Shown piece after piece: positions 36,964-49,831 of a DNA stretch of 64,000 nt; positions within the stretch are counted from its first letter, which is position 1, and every line of letters begins with the position of its first letter. The DNA comes from an uncultured Erysipelotrichaceae bacterium. Its GTDB lineage: Bacteria; Bacillota_I; Bacilli_A; Erysipelotrichales; Erysipelotrichaceae. The notes beneath the pieces are model-generated. The model was given only the letters and a program-made list of their open reading frames with translations. It was not told the DNA's origin and made no database searches. The position numbers and the translations under genes are program-made. The stretch spans positions 1 to 64,000 of the forward strand of contig CALVGN010000025.1 of the NCBI GenBank assembly GCA_944327105.1, written 5' to 3'.

Positions 36964-38375
36964 CAACGATCTCCTTTCATCGGTTCAAAACCACTGGCCT
37001 GTTCAATGGCACTGGCCAGATCCAAACACAATTGATCGCTAAAGGGTTTGGTCATGATATTGGTGGCAATGGGGCAGCCATGATCATAACCAAGCGGAAC
37101 GGTGATGCTGGGAGATCCGGTGAAATTACCTAAAATCAACCAGTTATCGGCGATCAAATACTGATCGGACAATTGATCAGCGGAATCGGTATCCATCTTT
37201 GGCGCAATAGTTGGGGCAGCCGGTGCCAGTAATCCATCGACGTGTTTGAATAAGTCCATTGTGGCATTGACCAATAGACGACGGATGCGTTGGGCTTTTT
37301 TGAACAATTTTTCCTGATTGGCTTCAAATAGACCATAAGAGCCGATGACAAAACGTTTACGGATCAATGGTCCCAATCCGTGGGTACGGGAGTTGATCAT
37401 CACATTGGTTGGATCATCCCCATCCATGCGCACACCAAAACGTAAACCATCTAAATTGGAATGGTTAGCACTGGCTTCACAATTGGCGATCAAATAATAG
37501 GAAGGTAAGAGGGTTTTCAATAGGGCTTCATCATAGTAAACAGTTTGGATGGTCGCACCATTGGCTTTCAATTTGTCTACCAATGCATTGAATTGATCCA
37601 AGATATTTTCATTATCGATACTGTCGATCACATTACCAATGATACCGATGGTTTTACCATGCAGATCACTGTTTAACAAATCCGCATAGGGTTCTGGTTT
37701 TTCATTGATACTGGTCATATCCCGATCATCCCGACCAGCCAACACTTCTAAACTGATCGCTGCATCTTTTACACTGGTCGTAAATACACCCACATGATCC
37801 AGTGATGAAGAATATGGAATGATCCCGTAGCGGCTAATGCGGCCATAGGTCGGTTTAAAACCGACCACGCCGCAATACGCTGCAGGTTTACGGATACTGT
37901 CACCGGTATCGGTACCGATGGCCATCGCGACGGCACCACTGGCCACCAATGCCGCCGAACCACCGGAAGAACCACCGGATATTCGGGTACGATCATACGG
38001 ATTCGCCACCGGTCCGGTACTAGCAGTCAAATTGGTCCCACCCATGGCTAACTCATCCATGCTGGATTTGACCATGATCAATGCACCGGCATTGATCAGT
38101 TTTTCCACGATCGTGGCATTGTATTGGGGAATATAGTTATCCAAGATATGACAGCATGCTGTGGTTTTCAGATCCTTGGTATTGACATTGTCTTTCAACG
38201 CAATGGGGATCGCTGCCAGTGGACCATCTTGATGGTGCAATGCTTCTTGGATCAAGGGATGATCATAGTCCACGAAGGTGACCACGTCATTGTATTTGTC
38301 CTGGGAATCATGACAGGATTGGTTTGCCTTTTCATAATTGGTTTTGGGATCACCATTTTTATAGTGTTCAAACAT
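36963..38375 (-). CDS. gatA: Asp-tRNA(Asn)/Glu-tRNA(Gln) amidotransferase subunit A
   Basis: A 470 aa amidase-signature protein. The catalytic Lys lies in IALKDNVNTKD near 74, and the signature SGGSSGGSAALVASGAV holds the Ser-cisSer pair near 150-170. It releases ammonia from glutamine for GatB. Start and stop overlap gatC and gatB by one base each, so the three subunits are made in coupled fashion. Confidence 0.97.
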   Translation of the reverse strand: MFEHYKNGDPKTNYEKANQSCHDSQDKYNDVVTFVDYDHPLIQEALHHQDGPLAAIPIALKDNVNTKDLKTTACCHILDNYIPQYNATIVEKLINAGALIMVKSSMDELAMGGTNLTASTGPVANPYDRTRISGGSSGGSAALVASGAVAMAIGTDTGDSIRKPAAYCGVVGFKPTYGRISRYGIIPYSSSLDHVGVFTTSVKDAAISLEVLAGRDDRDMTSINEKPEPYADLLNSDLHGKTIGIIGNVIDSIDNENILDQFNALVDKLKANGATIQTVYYDEALLKTLLPSYYLIANCEASANHSNLDGLRFGVRMDGDDPTNVMINSRTHGLGPLIRKRFVIGSYGLFEANQEKLFKKAQRIRRLLVNATMDLFKHVDGLLAPAAPTIAPKMDTDSADQLSDQYLIADNWLILGNFTGSPSITVPLGYDHGCPIATNIMTKPFSDQLCLDLASAIEQASGFEPMKGDR

Positions 38376-38659
38376 TATTTCACCACCTTCGGTACGACAA
38401 AATGGCCATCCCGCACCTTGGGTGCGTTGGCCAATGCCTGCTGTTGGGTAAATACATTGCTCACCTGATCATCACGGATGAAGGTGGTTTCATCATCGAA
38501 ACAATAGACCTGGGGTTCAACGCCATCGGTATCGATGGCGTTCATCAGATCCATCTGTTTCAATAAAGTATTGAATTCATTTTCAATATCCCTGACTTCC
38601 GCATCGCTTAACTCGAACATCAATTGATGGGCCAAGGCTTTGAAATCGATCTGTTCCAT
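38375..38659 (-). CDS. gatC: Asp-tRNA(Asn)/Glu-tRNA(Gln) amidotransferase subunit C
   Basis: A 94 aa GatC, which stabilises the GatAB dimer. The typical LAHQLMFELSDAEV start and the LMNAIDTDGVEP centre are present. AAAGGAAA lies 6-10 nt before ATG 38659. It follows ligA by 52 bases; a TGGTNNNACCA site and a TAGAAT hexamer lie in that gap. Confidence 0.95.
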   Translation of the reverse strand: MEQIDFKALAHQLMFELSDAEVRDIENEFNTLLKQMDLMNAIDTDGVEPQVYCFDDETTFIRDDQVSNVFTQQQALANAPKVRDGHFVVPKVVK

Positions 38660-38711
38660 TGAATTTCCTTTCTTTTCAAACGGTATTATTCTACACCATG
38701 GTCAAACCATG

Positions 38712-42399
<3,688 letters not shown>

Positions 42400-42403
<4 letters not shown>

Positions 42404-43623
42404 TCAAATTTGTCTCCGAGTTCCTGATAGATCAATGGTGCTGCTTCGATCCACAGATGATTCCATAATTCTACATCTTCATGTCGATCGCACATAATTT
42501 TCATGAACTTTAGGAATACACGTTGATTTAAACGATCAGGTATTTTTTTTACTACTTCGACGCTATAACCCAGTAAATATGACCGATTCCATTTTTCAAT
42601 AGCTTGTACAAATTTATTATCCCCATGAATTAATTGCCTGATAAAATCTTTTACTCGACTATCATTTGTCACACGAAAATAAGCGTATTTTAACAGTGTT
42701 GAACTCGCATTTCGTGGAACCTTATCAATATATTCATAGTTTCCGGATAAAAAAGCATATTTCAAGGCAACTGGAACGAATACAGAATTATAAAACAAAG
42801 TATTTTTAATGTTGGAACTAGCGGCCCCAAATACATCATAAGAATATTTTGAATCAAGCCAGGCACCAAGAACATATGTCACATAACACTCACAGATTGC
42901 AGAAACTTTATCAAGCTGAAATCTGTGAAGCATCATAATATTCGACTCTGCGAAATAATAATCCTCAAGCTTTAATTCATACGGTTTATTCAATGCCTTA
43001 TATACGAAAAACAACGAATCGATACCAGTAAAAGTTCGCAATGGCATTACCGTTCCAAACGGAGCGGAGTCGAGCATTGAATCATGTTTATCATTAGACT
43101 CTGGAATCGACTTCAATTGACACACTAAATATATAAAACGTTTCAATGTTAAATCAAAATTCCAAAAATTGATAATATCTAAATAATTGTTAAGTGCAAC
43201 GTAATCGTTACTGATATAAGCACAGTACAATAGTCTTCCTATTAGCCAAAGAGGAAACGTCAACCCATCCCTTAAATCATCAGAAGATATTTGAAGAATG
43301 CTGCGTTCGTCAATATCACCAAGCGTCTTCATAAATTCATCAATGATATCAATTAACTTATGATAAACACTTTCTATTAACTCGTTCGATTGTGTAAAGG
43401 ATAGATTCCTTCGTATCAAAAAAGCATTAAATTCACTATCGTAGACTCCTCTGCTTCCTGTCTCTATTGCACTGTAGACCGTTAAACTAACACCCAGATC
43501 TTTTGCATATGATGATTGCGTTTCATTATCTATGAATTGTCGTCGATAATTTAAGTAAAATCTTAAAATTTCCTTTTTACCATCGAAGGATAGCAAAATC
43601 GATTTGTATTCCAGTTTTTCCAT
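42400..43623 (-). CDS. XRE-type regulator with long helical C-terminus
   Basis: A 407 aa protein. The N-terminal HTH is clear: YRRQFIDNETQSSYAKDLGV then LTVYSAIETGSRGV at about 26-60, a Cro/C1 fold. The remaining 330 residues are helical and without recognisable motifs, reminiscent in shape of Rgg/MutR or PlcR-type peptide-responsive regulators but longer. It is divergent from the exported-peptide/ABC operon starting at 43936, so control of that operon is a reasonable inference. AT-rich codon use and absence of TGGTNNNACCA sites suggest transfer together with the operon. Confidence 0.65.
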
Positions 43624-43935
43624 GTCTAAATAGTACCGAAAATTATGTTGACTAAATCACAAACTTTTCCGAAATCACCCCTCAAGAATAATGGCTCTTT
43701 ATCTGTACTTTTCTTATTTTATGTTATTCTGTAAGCACAAAACAAAGTTCAGTTTCAAGAAACTTATTGATATATTCAACGAAATTAAAATTACCTAACA
43801 ATCGATATTTCGGAAAAATTTAACATATCGAAATACTGTAGAGGTAGTATAGTTAGGACGTAATCGATTAATCCTTAAAATTTCGAGAAGCACGTACTCC
43901 AAATTTATATAAATTACTTTCGATAGGAGGTAAGT
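43624..43935. promoter_or_regulatory. Divergent regulatory region of peptide/ABC locus
   Basis: This 312-base region lies between the regulator and the exported-peptide gene. It contains an 11-bp inverted pair, TTTTCCGAAAT at 43665-43675 and ATTTCGGAAAA at 43807-43817, with centres 142 bp apart, suited to looping or two-operator control. AAATTTAACATATCG at 43816-43830 is identical to a site at 30952-30966. A TAGTATAGT stretch near 43846 may be the -10 of the operon. A 35-codon plus-strand frame (43691-43798, hydrophobic start MALYLYFSYFMLF) exists without a ribosome site; I do not call it a gene. Confidence 0.45.
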
Positions 43936-44301
43936 ATGAAATCAAAAGTAATTTCAACCCTCAGTTTCCTTCTCGTAACTGGAATGGGAATTCTTTCGAT
44001 TGGAGCACTGGATACCAGCCCACGATATGCGATTGGTAAAGTATCCGGATTTTCCGATAACAGCGTTCCTGGACGTCTAAACGTCACATCGATTGTTCCC
44101 TCACCAATATCGACGACAGAACATCAATTTTCTGCTCTAGAATGTATCGACCAAAATTGCCCACCCGGTGAAGACTGTTACGATATTTTTATCAGAGCCT
44201 ATAGTGGGTGGAGTTCAACTGGTCAAAATTTGTCTAAGGTTGATCGTTCACATACTACGGGGAATCGTCAACCCCAGGTTGAAGGATATCGATACAAATA
44301 A
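43936..44301 (+). CDS. Exported small protein, putative bacteriocin precursor
   Basis: A 121 aa protein with a signal peptide (basic MKSK, then VISTLSFLLVTGMGILSIGA). The mature part has three Cys in CIDQNCPPGEDC and a SGWSSTGQNLSKVDRSHTTG tail. The start has GGAGG 8 nt upstream. Position, before a pair of FtsX-like membrane proteins and a small ABC ATPase, matches lactococcin-972-type bacteriocin loci, where the first gene encodes a secreted peptide. The sequence itself is not a convincing lactococcin-972 match, so the product may be a bacteriocin or another exported peptide. Confidence 0.5.
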   Translation: MKSKVISTLSFLLVTGMGILSIGALDTSPRYAIGKVSGFSDNSVPGRLNVTSIVPSPISTTEHQFSALECIDQNCPPGEDCYDIFIRAYSGWSSTGQNLSKVDRSHTTGNRQPQVEGYRYK

Positions 44302-44364
44302 CTACAATGTGCCAGATGAAAGCCAGTCTTTCTTCTGGCATATTCATTAATTTAAAATTATGTT

Positions 44365-45264
44365 ATGAAACATGTAAAACCATTTATCGTGATTAGTTTG
44401 ATTATCATCTGGACTTCCCTTAATTACTCACTATTGGGTCCAGTATTGGCTCGTTATCGTACTCTCGAATCTAACGGTTTCATAGAGGAGCAAGTCTATT
44501 TTAATTCTCGGTTAGATGTGCTGTTCGATTTCCATTCGTTTCAAGAAGTCGTAGATTACGCTAATGCAAATTACGACTCATATATCATTGCCGCTAAATT
44601 TAACAGAAAAAATATCGGTGTTTTTACAAAAAACTATAACTGGGAACCACCATTTTTAGTTTTATCAACTAATATAGATTCATCATATAGTGCTATAAAA
44701 AAATCAATTGAGGTCAACCCCGGTTATTCTAATGGGATTTGGAATTTATCTCAGATTTCGTTTTCGAATCTATTCGCGAATGAATTGGTAGCTCAAGATG
44801 GCGACGCTAATTGTGACATTTACTCAAACGTTCCACTAGGAAATAACTCTTACAAATATGACCCAACAAACGTTATTGATGCATATTTTGTTGTAAAACA
44901 GGTTCTATTTGCTATTGCACTGACACTTTTAATCATAATTTCCATTCGAACTGAATTCAAAGAACAATACCGTGAAATCGCCATTTATCGCCTACTTGGC
45001 ACTTCTGTTTGCCAAACCGTTCAACGATACACACTGCATTTATTTAATCAATTAGTACTCACCTGGGGCACTTCCATTTTGCTTGTCATGCTATTCGAAA
45101 TGAAGTTGCTTTTGATTCCAGAACTCCGTTCTTCTTTGTTAACTTTACCACTAATCCCGTTGATGATTATAATCGCAGTAACGCTATTGTCGTACACACT
45201 ATTACATTATCATCTCCGCCATGCTTATATAACCAACCTACTTGAAAGGTCAAAATATGACTAA
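44365..45264 (+). CDS. FtsX-like half-permease 1
   Basis: A 299 aa membrane protein with one N-terminal helix (PFIVISLIIIWTSLNYSLL), an extracellular region of about 140 residues, and three C-terminal helices (ALTLLIIIS, LVLTWGTSILLVMLF, IPLMIIIAVTLLSYTLL). The YREIAIYRLLGTS box after the second helix is the FtsX/MacB permease motif. In lactococcin-972-type loci one polypeptide of about 650 aa (DUF1430) normally carries two such halves; here the second half is a separate, overlapping gene. Confidence 0.7.
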   Translation: MKHVKPFIVISLIIIWTSLNYSLLGPVLARYRTLESNGFIEEQVYFNSRLDVLFDFHSFQEVVDYANANYDSYIIAAKFNRKNIGVFTKNYNWEPPFLVLSTNIDSSYSAIKKSIEVNPGYSNGIWNLSQISFSNLFANELVAQDGDANCDIYSNVPLGNNSYKYDPTNVIDAYFVVKQVLFAIALTLLIIISIRTEFKEQYREIAIYRLLGTSVCQTVQRYTLHLFNQLVLTWGTSILLVMLFEMKLLLIPELRSSLLTLPLIPLMIIIAVTLLSYTLLHYHLRHAYITNLLERSKYD

Positions 45265-46378
45265 ACGGCTTTTGATTCATAATTTCAACCATTATCTATT
45301 CCGTTTGTTGTTTCTTGTTCCTCTATTAGCGTTAATGCTTGTTCAGAATTATGAACTCATTGCTATTCTTAACACTTACGGTACCGCTTGGTTGCTCCCT
45401 TCCAGCGAGCAATACACGCATTATCAAGTACACCCAAAATTAAGTTACGAGGATCAGGGATATTATTATCGCTTGAATGCTCAAAATCTGAGTGATTTGT
45501 ACCAGACTATCAAATATGATTTCGACATCATCATGCAATATATATCTTATTCATCCACTGAAGAGATATTTGTCATGGATGTCGATTATTATAAACGTGA
45601 ATTCGACCCTTCCTTTACTATTGGACCAATTCCATGCGTATTAGAAGCACCTCAAGGATATAAAGGAAAAGAAGGCAGTCGATTAGGTCCAAAATGCGGC
45701 ACTAACACCATTGTTGCTTCAGAGTATGATGGCAGATATGTTGTAGATTTTGATCGTACTTCAGTTATCTTAATCGATGGATATCTTGAACCGAAATCAG
45801 AAGGCAATGAAATGGTTCTTTATCCGAATCGAGACACACTGGATATATTAATTAGCAACCAATATAGCGATGAACAACAGCAAACAATACTTGCAGATAT
45901 TCAAAACACATTTGAAAATTTCTATGCGCAACTGGACTTAAAAGGTGAGGCTAGCATTCTGTACAAAAACATTCAACCATACACCGTTATGGCATTACTC
46001 AAAGACGCCTGGCACTTTTCGGCCAACACTTCTATTCCGATTATTTTACTGGCAATCGCTGGGATATTTGTACTGGTGAATCTGTTGATCCAAACCAATC
46101 GCAATTACATCGTGATCTGCACATTGGTCTCCAAACGCAAAACTTATATTTATCTGCCGTTATATATCAGTTGTCTGATCATCGATTTGATCGCAGTGAT
46201 CATTGCAGTTGGTCTATTTACTCCGCTTACGGATATCCCGATCAAAGAAGCACCATTTATCACGATGATTTTAACCAGCGGATTACTATTGATCGAAACC
46301 ACCATATTCCTGATCATGACTCAAATCTATCGAGGGAACAAACTGGCTATGGACGTACGTGCTAAGGAGAGTGATTAA
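45257..46378 (+). CDS. FtsX-like half-permease 2
   Basis: A 373 aa membrane protein with the same layout as the preceding gene: N-terminal helix (LLFLVPLLALMLVQNY), an extracellular region of about 220 residues with two Cys (CVLE, KCGTN), then three helices (IPIILLAIAGIFVLVNLLI, YISCLIIDLIAVIIAVGLF, MILTSGLLLIETTIFLI). I start at ATG 45257 because GAAAGG lies 8 nt upstream. It overlaps the previous stop by 8 bases, so the halves are coupled and likely form the heterodimeric core of an ABC exporter or bacteriocin self-protection complex. Confidence 0.7.
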   Translation: MTKRLLIHNFNHYLFRLLFLVPLLALMLVQNYELIAILNTYGTAWLLPSSEQYTHYQVHPKLSYEDQGYYYRLNAQNLSDLYQTIKYDFDIIMQYISYSSTEEIFVMDVDYYKREFDPSFTIGPIPCVLEAPQGYKGKEGSRLGPKCGTNTIVASEYDGRYVVDFDRTSVILIDGYLEPKSEGNEMVLYPNRDTLDILISNQYSDEQQQTILADIQNTFENFYAQLDLKGEASILYKNIQPYTVMALLKDAWHFSANTSIPIILLAIAGIFVLVNLLIQTNRNYIVICTLVSKRKTYIYLPLYISCLIIDLIAVIIAVGLFTPLTDIPIKEAPFITMILTSGLLLIETTIFLIMTQIYRGNKLAMDVRAKESD

Positions 46379-46379
46379 A

Positions 46380-47024
46380 ATGCAATTATGTTGTAACCAT
46401 TTATCCAAATATTACACTCGCGATAAAAAAAGAATCCCTATCCTGAAAGACATTAACTTCTCCATGAGTGAACGCGATTTTATTGCGATTCAGGGACCGA
46501 GCGGATGCGGAAAATCCACATTGCTCAACATCTTATGTGGTTTGCTCCCATATGAAGAAGGGGAATATACAATCGATGGGCAATTGATCAATAACAATAG
46601 CGCAGCCGATCAATTGCGCGCTAAATCCATTGGTGTCGTCGTTCAAAATTACGCATTGCTTCCCTATGCAACCGTACTTGAAAATATCATGTTGGCCAAA
46701 AAGGATAAACTCCGTGCATTGGAGTTACTGAAATTGCTCCACATCGATCCACTGATGAAAATGAAGGTGGCTAAACTCAGTGGTGGTGAAAAGCAACGCG
46801 TTGCAATCGCCAGAGCGTTAATGATTTCACCACAGATCTTGATGATGGATGAGCCAACAGGCGCATTGGACAGTCAAAGTCGGGATGACTTGATGACATT
46901 ACTCACGGACTTGCATACCAATCATCATACGGGATTATTTTTGGTGACGCATGACCACATCGTTGCACAACATGCCACTACGATCATCCATATGAAAGAC
47001 GGGGAATTATCCCAAAATCAATAA
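46380..47024 (+). CDS. ABC transporter ATPase, bacteriocin-export type
   Basis: A 214 aa MacB/LolD-like ATPase. Walker A GPSGCGKST is near 38-46, Q-loop VVQNYALLPYATV, signature LSGGEKQRVAIARAL near 131-145, Walker B ILMMDEPTGALD, and H-loop VTHD near 193. ATG 46380 is chosen because AAGGAG lies about 10 nt upstream. It energises the two FtsX-like half-permeases. The short length and small-permease context fit the lactococcin-972 ABC group. A terminator follows. Confidence 0.88.
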   Translation: MQLCCNHLSKYYTRDKKRIPILKDINFSMSERDFIAIQGPSGCGKSTLLNILCGLLPYEEGEYTIDGQLINNNSAADQLRAKSIGVVVQNYALLPYATVLENIMLAKKDKLRALELLKLLHIDPLMKMKVAKLSGGEKQRVAIARALMISPQILMMDEPTGALDSQSRDDLMTLLTDLHTNHHTGLFLVTHDHIVAQHATTIIHMKDGELSQNQ

Positions 47025-47063
47025 GACGCAATCGCTTCTTCAGTGACGTCAATCACGAAAAGT

Positions 47064-47097
47064 AAACGGCACCGACTACCATCAGTCGGTGCCGTTT
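47064..47097 (+). terminator. Terminator of peptide/ABC operon
   Basis: A perfect 14-bp stem (AAACGGCACCGACT / AGTCGGTGCCGTTT) with a 6-nt loop, 40 bases past the ATPase stop. The minus-strand side may also end transcription of the convergent glycosyltransferase operon. Confidence 0.85.
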
Positions 47098-47208
47098 AAT
47101 GCTATTCAAGATTATCCATCGTTTATACCGTTCCAGTTTAGTCATAGGTGACTCAATCTATAATTCATGATAACGAATCTGTTAATCACTAAAAATTTAC
47201 CTTTGTAT

Positions 47209-48180
47209 CTATATCTCATCTTTTTTCAACCAACGAAACAACATGGCAAAACCATAGTAATTCCAGGAATAGACCATTCTGAAGTATTTGTTCTTCAAAC
47301 CCGGTTCACTTTTCAAATATTTATTGTGATGCCAGTTTGGATATTTATGATTCAATAGATCCCATCCTAACTTTAATGTAGCTTTGCGATCTTTTTTATC
47401 ATCGATGCGGGTGGAACGTAAAAAGGACGATCCTAAAAAGAAACGGATATGCATGTATTCCAATTCATCATGGTATTCCTTGGTCAAACCATGGGCATCA
47501 TACCAATCACTGATTCCCTGAAAGACATCGATCATGTTTTTGACGTGTTCATTATTGGTATGAGTGATGGAACCATGGGTCTGGATGTAATTGACCACAC
47601 ATTCATTAATGAATACCACGTTGGTTAACAATGGAGCCAGTGTACATAAAAAATATGTATCTTCATATCGATTCCCATCGGGAAAATGGATACCGTGATC
47701 GTTGATGAATTGTAGATCATATACTTTATTCCATAATGTATTGAACAGATGGATCAGCATGTCTTTGCCATATTCATACGGACCATCGTGGTACACGATG
47801 GTCTTTTTGGATGTGATCCAGTTGAAACTGGCACAAACCATCTGTGGTTTGGATTTTAATGCATCATGGAACAGATGACTGTAATCATCCGTGGCTTGAT
47901 CATCCGCATCCAAAAAACCGATATATGGGGTATCCACTTCATTCAAAAAACGATTTCTCACCGCGGCAATGCCGCGGTTTTCTTGATGGATCACACGGAT
48001 ATTAGGATACTTCGAAGCATAGGCATCGATGGTTGGACCACTGTTATCACTGGAACCATCATCAATGATCAATAATTTCAACTGTGGTTGCTGATCCACC
48101 AGGGATTCAATGGTTTGACCAATAGTATTTTGGGCATTATAACACGGGATACAGACCGTCAAAATGGGTATATCATTCAT
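47209..48180 (-). CDS. Family 2 glycosyltransferase
   Basis: A 323 aa GT-A enzyme. The nucleotide-binding start ILTVCIPCYNAQNTIGQTIE, IDDGSSDNS near 39, and the DxD-containing FLDADDQATDDY near 92 are present. It is likely cytoplasmic and membrane-associated, transferring a sugar to a surface polymer. The start overlaps the end of the polymerase-like membrane protein by 8 bases, and the LTA-synthase-like gene is directly upstream, so the three form a surface-glycopolymer operon. Confidence 0.88.
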   Translation of the reverse strand: MNDIPILTVCIPCYNAQNTIGQTIESLVDQQPQLKLLIIDDGSSDNSGPTIDAYASKYPNIRVIHQENRGIAAVRNRFLNEVDTPYIGFLDADDQATDDYSHLFHDALKSKPQMVCASFNWITSKKTIVYHDGPYEYGKDMLIHLFNTLWNKVYDLQFINDHGIHFPDGNRYEDTYFLCTLAPLLTNVVFINECVVNYIQTHGSITHTNNEHVKNMIDVFQGISDWYDAHGLTKEYHDELEYMHIRFFLGSSFLRSTRIDDKKDRKATLKLGWDLLNHKYPNWHHNKYLKSEPGLKNKYFRMVYSWNYYGFAMLFRWLKKDEI

Positions 48181-49828
48181 GACGTGCTCCCATTCTTCGC
48201 AATAACATGGCCATGATCATTGCCATAAATAACGATGTAATAAACTGATCCAGTACATGACCGCTCATGTATCCACTGCCAAAACCCAGTGCGATGCTTA
48301 ACGCATAAACTCCGTTTTCCAAATTGAAATGCTCTTTGAATTTACGCAATAACATCACCACACACGCCAGCGTGAGTGCGATCCATGGTCCACATACCAA
48401 AATAACGCCGATTGGACCAAAGGTATAAGCCTGTTGGATGAAATCCTGTTCAAGGACGATCGAACCATTCATGAACGTGGAATAACCCAATCCCATTGCC
48501 CGATTATACGTGGTCAAACAGGGGGAGGAGAAGTTACACCCATTAAAATAGATCGTCTGGGTCTCTTCCGGATTATCCGGATTGATCGGTAATTCGATCC
48601 TTCCATCATTCCATTTGTAGTTGAAGAACAGTTTCTCGATGTTACGACCACCGATCCGCTCTTCCAATGGTCGTACCAATATCATCTCTACCCAAAAATA
48701 CGGATCGATGCGATAGTCATAATAATCCAAGTAGTATTCCTTGCTAATGGATTGCGCGTAACGGGCACGGATACCATATTCTTCAAACATATGAATGTAT
48801 GCCGGATCGCTTTCTTTGACCACCGATACCCGCATGCCGGCCAGCTCCTGTTTGCCCATTTGGGCAGCACCGTTATTGGCCAATGCCAGATCGTTTTTGG
48901 CATCGATCTGTTGATTCTTCACAGCCGGTGAATACGGTAAGATCAATCCAAAGATCAATGTCGTCGCGATGGTATAAACCAGAATGATCCAGTTCCAATG
49001 TTCTTTTTTGAAGATGGTCATGACAAGTACCATCAATAAATACACGAGCGGGATCAATACCGCACCATACGTCGCCACACGGGTACCTAAGATCATCATG
49101 GATAAACTATGCACTAAGATCAATAAACCATACCCGACCTTGGTTTTACCATTGCTTGTTTTATGGAAGTAATAATAAAGCAATGGTAAGACCATAAACA
49201 TCAAGATACCAATGGTATTGCCTTCGGCAAAGAAGAACTTACTGGTGTAATACTTGGGGATCTCATGCGATTCATCAAAGATCTGGATGAACCATTGGAT
49301 GAAGTTTCCTTTGGTATATCCCACATACGTACTCAATCCAAAGGGAACGATATCTCCGATAAAGATCGGTAAAGCGGTGGTCAAGGAAATCACGGTGGTC
49401 ACGGTCTTGACCATCGATTCTTTCAATTCCAGTTTATAAAAGCAATACACCACTGCAAATGGTAAAACCAAGGTCAACACATACGTCAGTTCCTGAAATA
49501 CACTGAAGTAGTAATTGCTTGGCATGTATAACTTTGGAAATAAATCGATGGCATTGATGCAATGCAACACAAAATAGATGGTCAAGACCACCCCATACAT
49601 CCCACCAACGATCATGGTGGTTTTTTTACGTCGATCCAGAATAAATGTGGTCAAGACCAACAATGGAATGATGATGAACCGTAATATGGTCGATACTCTG
49701 GGGATACCCATACCATCCAACATATCCCCGATCAGATAATCCAGATCAAATACCGGTTGCAATGCCACTAAAATCAATAAGATGGTCAATACCACCTTCT
49801 CATTGATCTTCTGCTTGATCTTTTCCAT
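48173..49828 (-). CDS. Polysaccharide polymerase/ligase-like membrane protein
   Basis: A 551 aa protein with about 11-12 hydrophobic segments (VVLTILLILVALQPVFDL, ILRFIIIPLLVLTTFIL, LTYVLTLVLPFAVVYCFY, IGILMFMVLPLLYYYF, WIILVYTIATTLIFGLIL) and a large hydrophilic loop at about 310-460 before the last helices. This resembles the O-antigen ligase/Wzy group, whose large loop carries catalysis. AAGGAG lies before ATG 49828. It is probably involved in assembling the polymer made by the neighbouring glycosyltransferase; the exact role is not determined. Confidence 0.65.
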   Translation of the reverse strand: MEKIKQKINEKVVLTILLILVALQPVFDLDYLIGDMLDGMGIPRVSTILRFIIIPLLVLTTFILDRRKKTTMIVGGMYGVVLTIYFVLHCINAIDLFPKLYMPSNYYFSVFQELTYVLTLVLPFAVVYCFYKLELKESMVKTVTTVISLTTALPIFIGDIVPFGLSTYVGYTKGNFIQWFIQIFDESHEIPKYYTSKFFFAEGNTIGILMFMVLPLLYYYFHKTSNGKTKVGYGLLILVHSLSMMILGTRVATYGAVLIPLVYLLMVLVMTIFKKEHWNWIILVYTIATTLIFGLILPYSPAVKNQQIDAKNDLALANNGAAQMGKQELAGMRVSVVKESDPAYIHMFEEYGIRARYAQSISKEYYLDYYDYRIDPYFWVEMILVRPLEERIGGRNIEKLFFNYKWNDGRIELPINPDNPEETQTIYFNGCNFSSPCLTTYNRAMGLGYSTFMNGSIVLEQDFIQQAYTFGPIGVILVCGPWIALTLACVVMLLRKFKEHFNLENGVYALSIALGFGSGYMSGHVLDQFITSLFMAMIMAMLLRRMGARHE

Positions 49829-49831
49829 GGT

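Noticed and set aside
43691-43798. A 35-codon frame that could be a signalling peptide for the adjacent regulator
   Set aside because: No Shine-Dalgarno sequence and no typical processing motif; kept only as a note.
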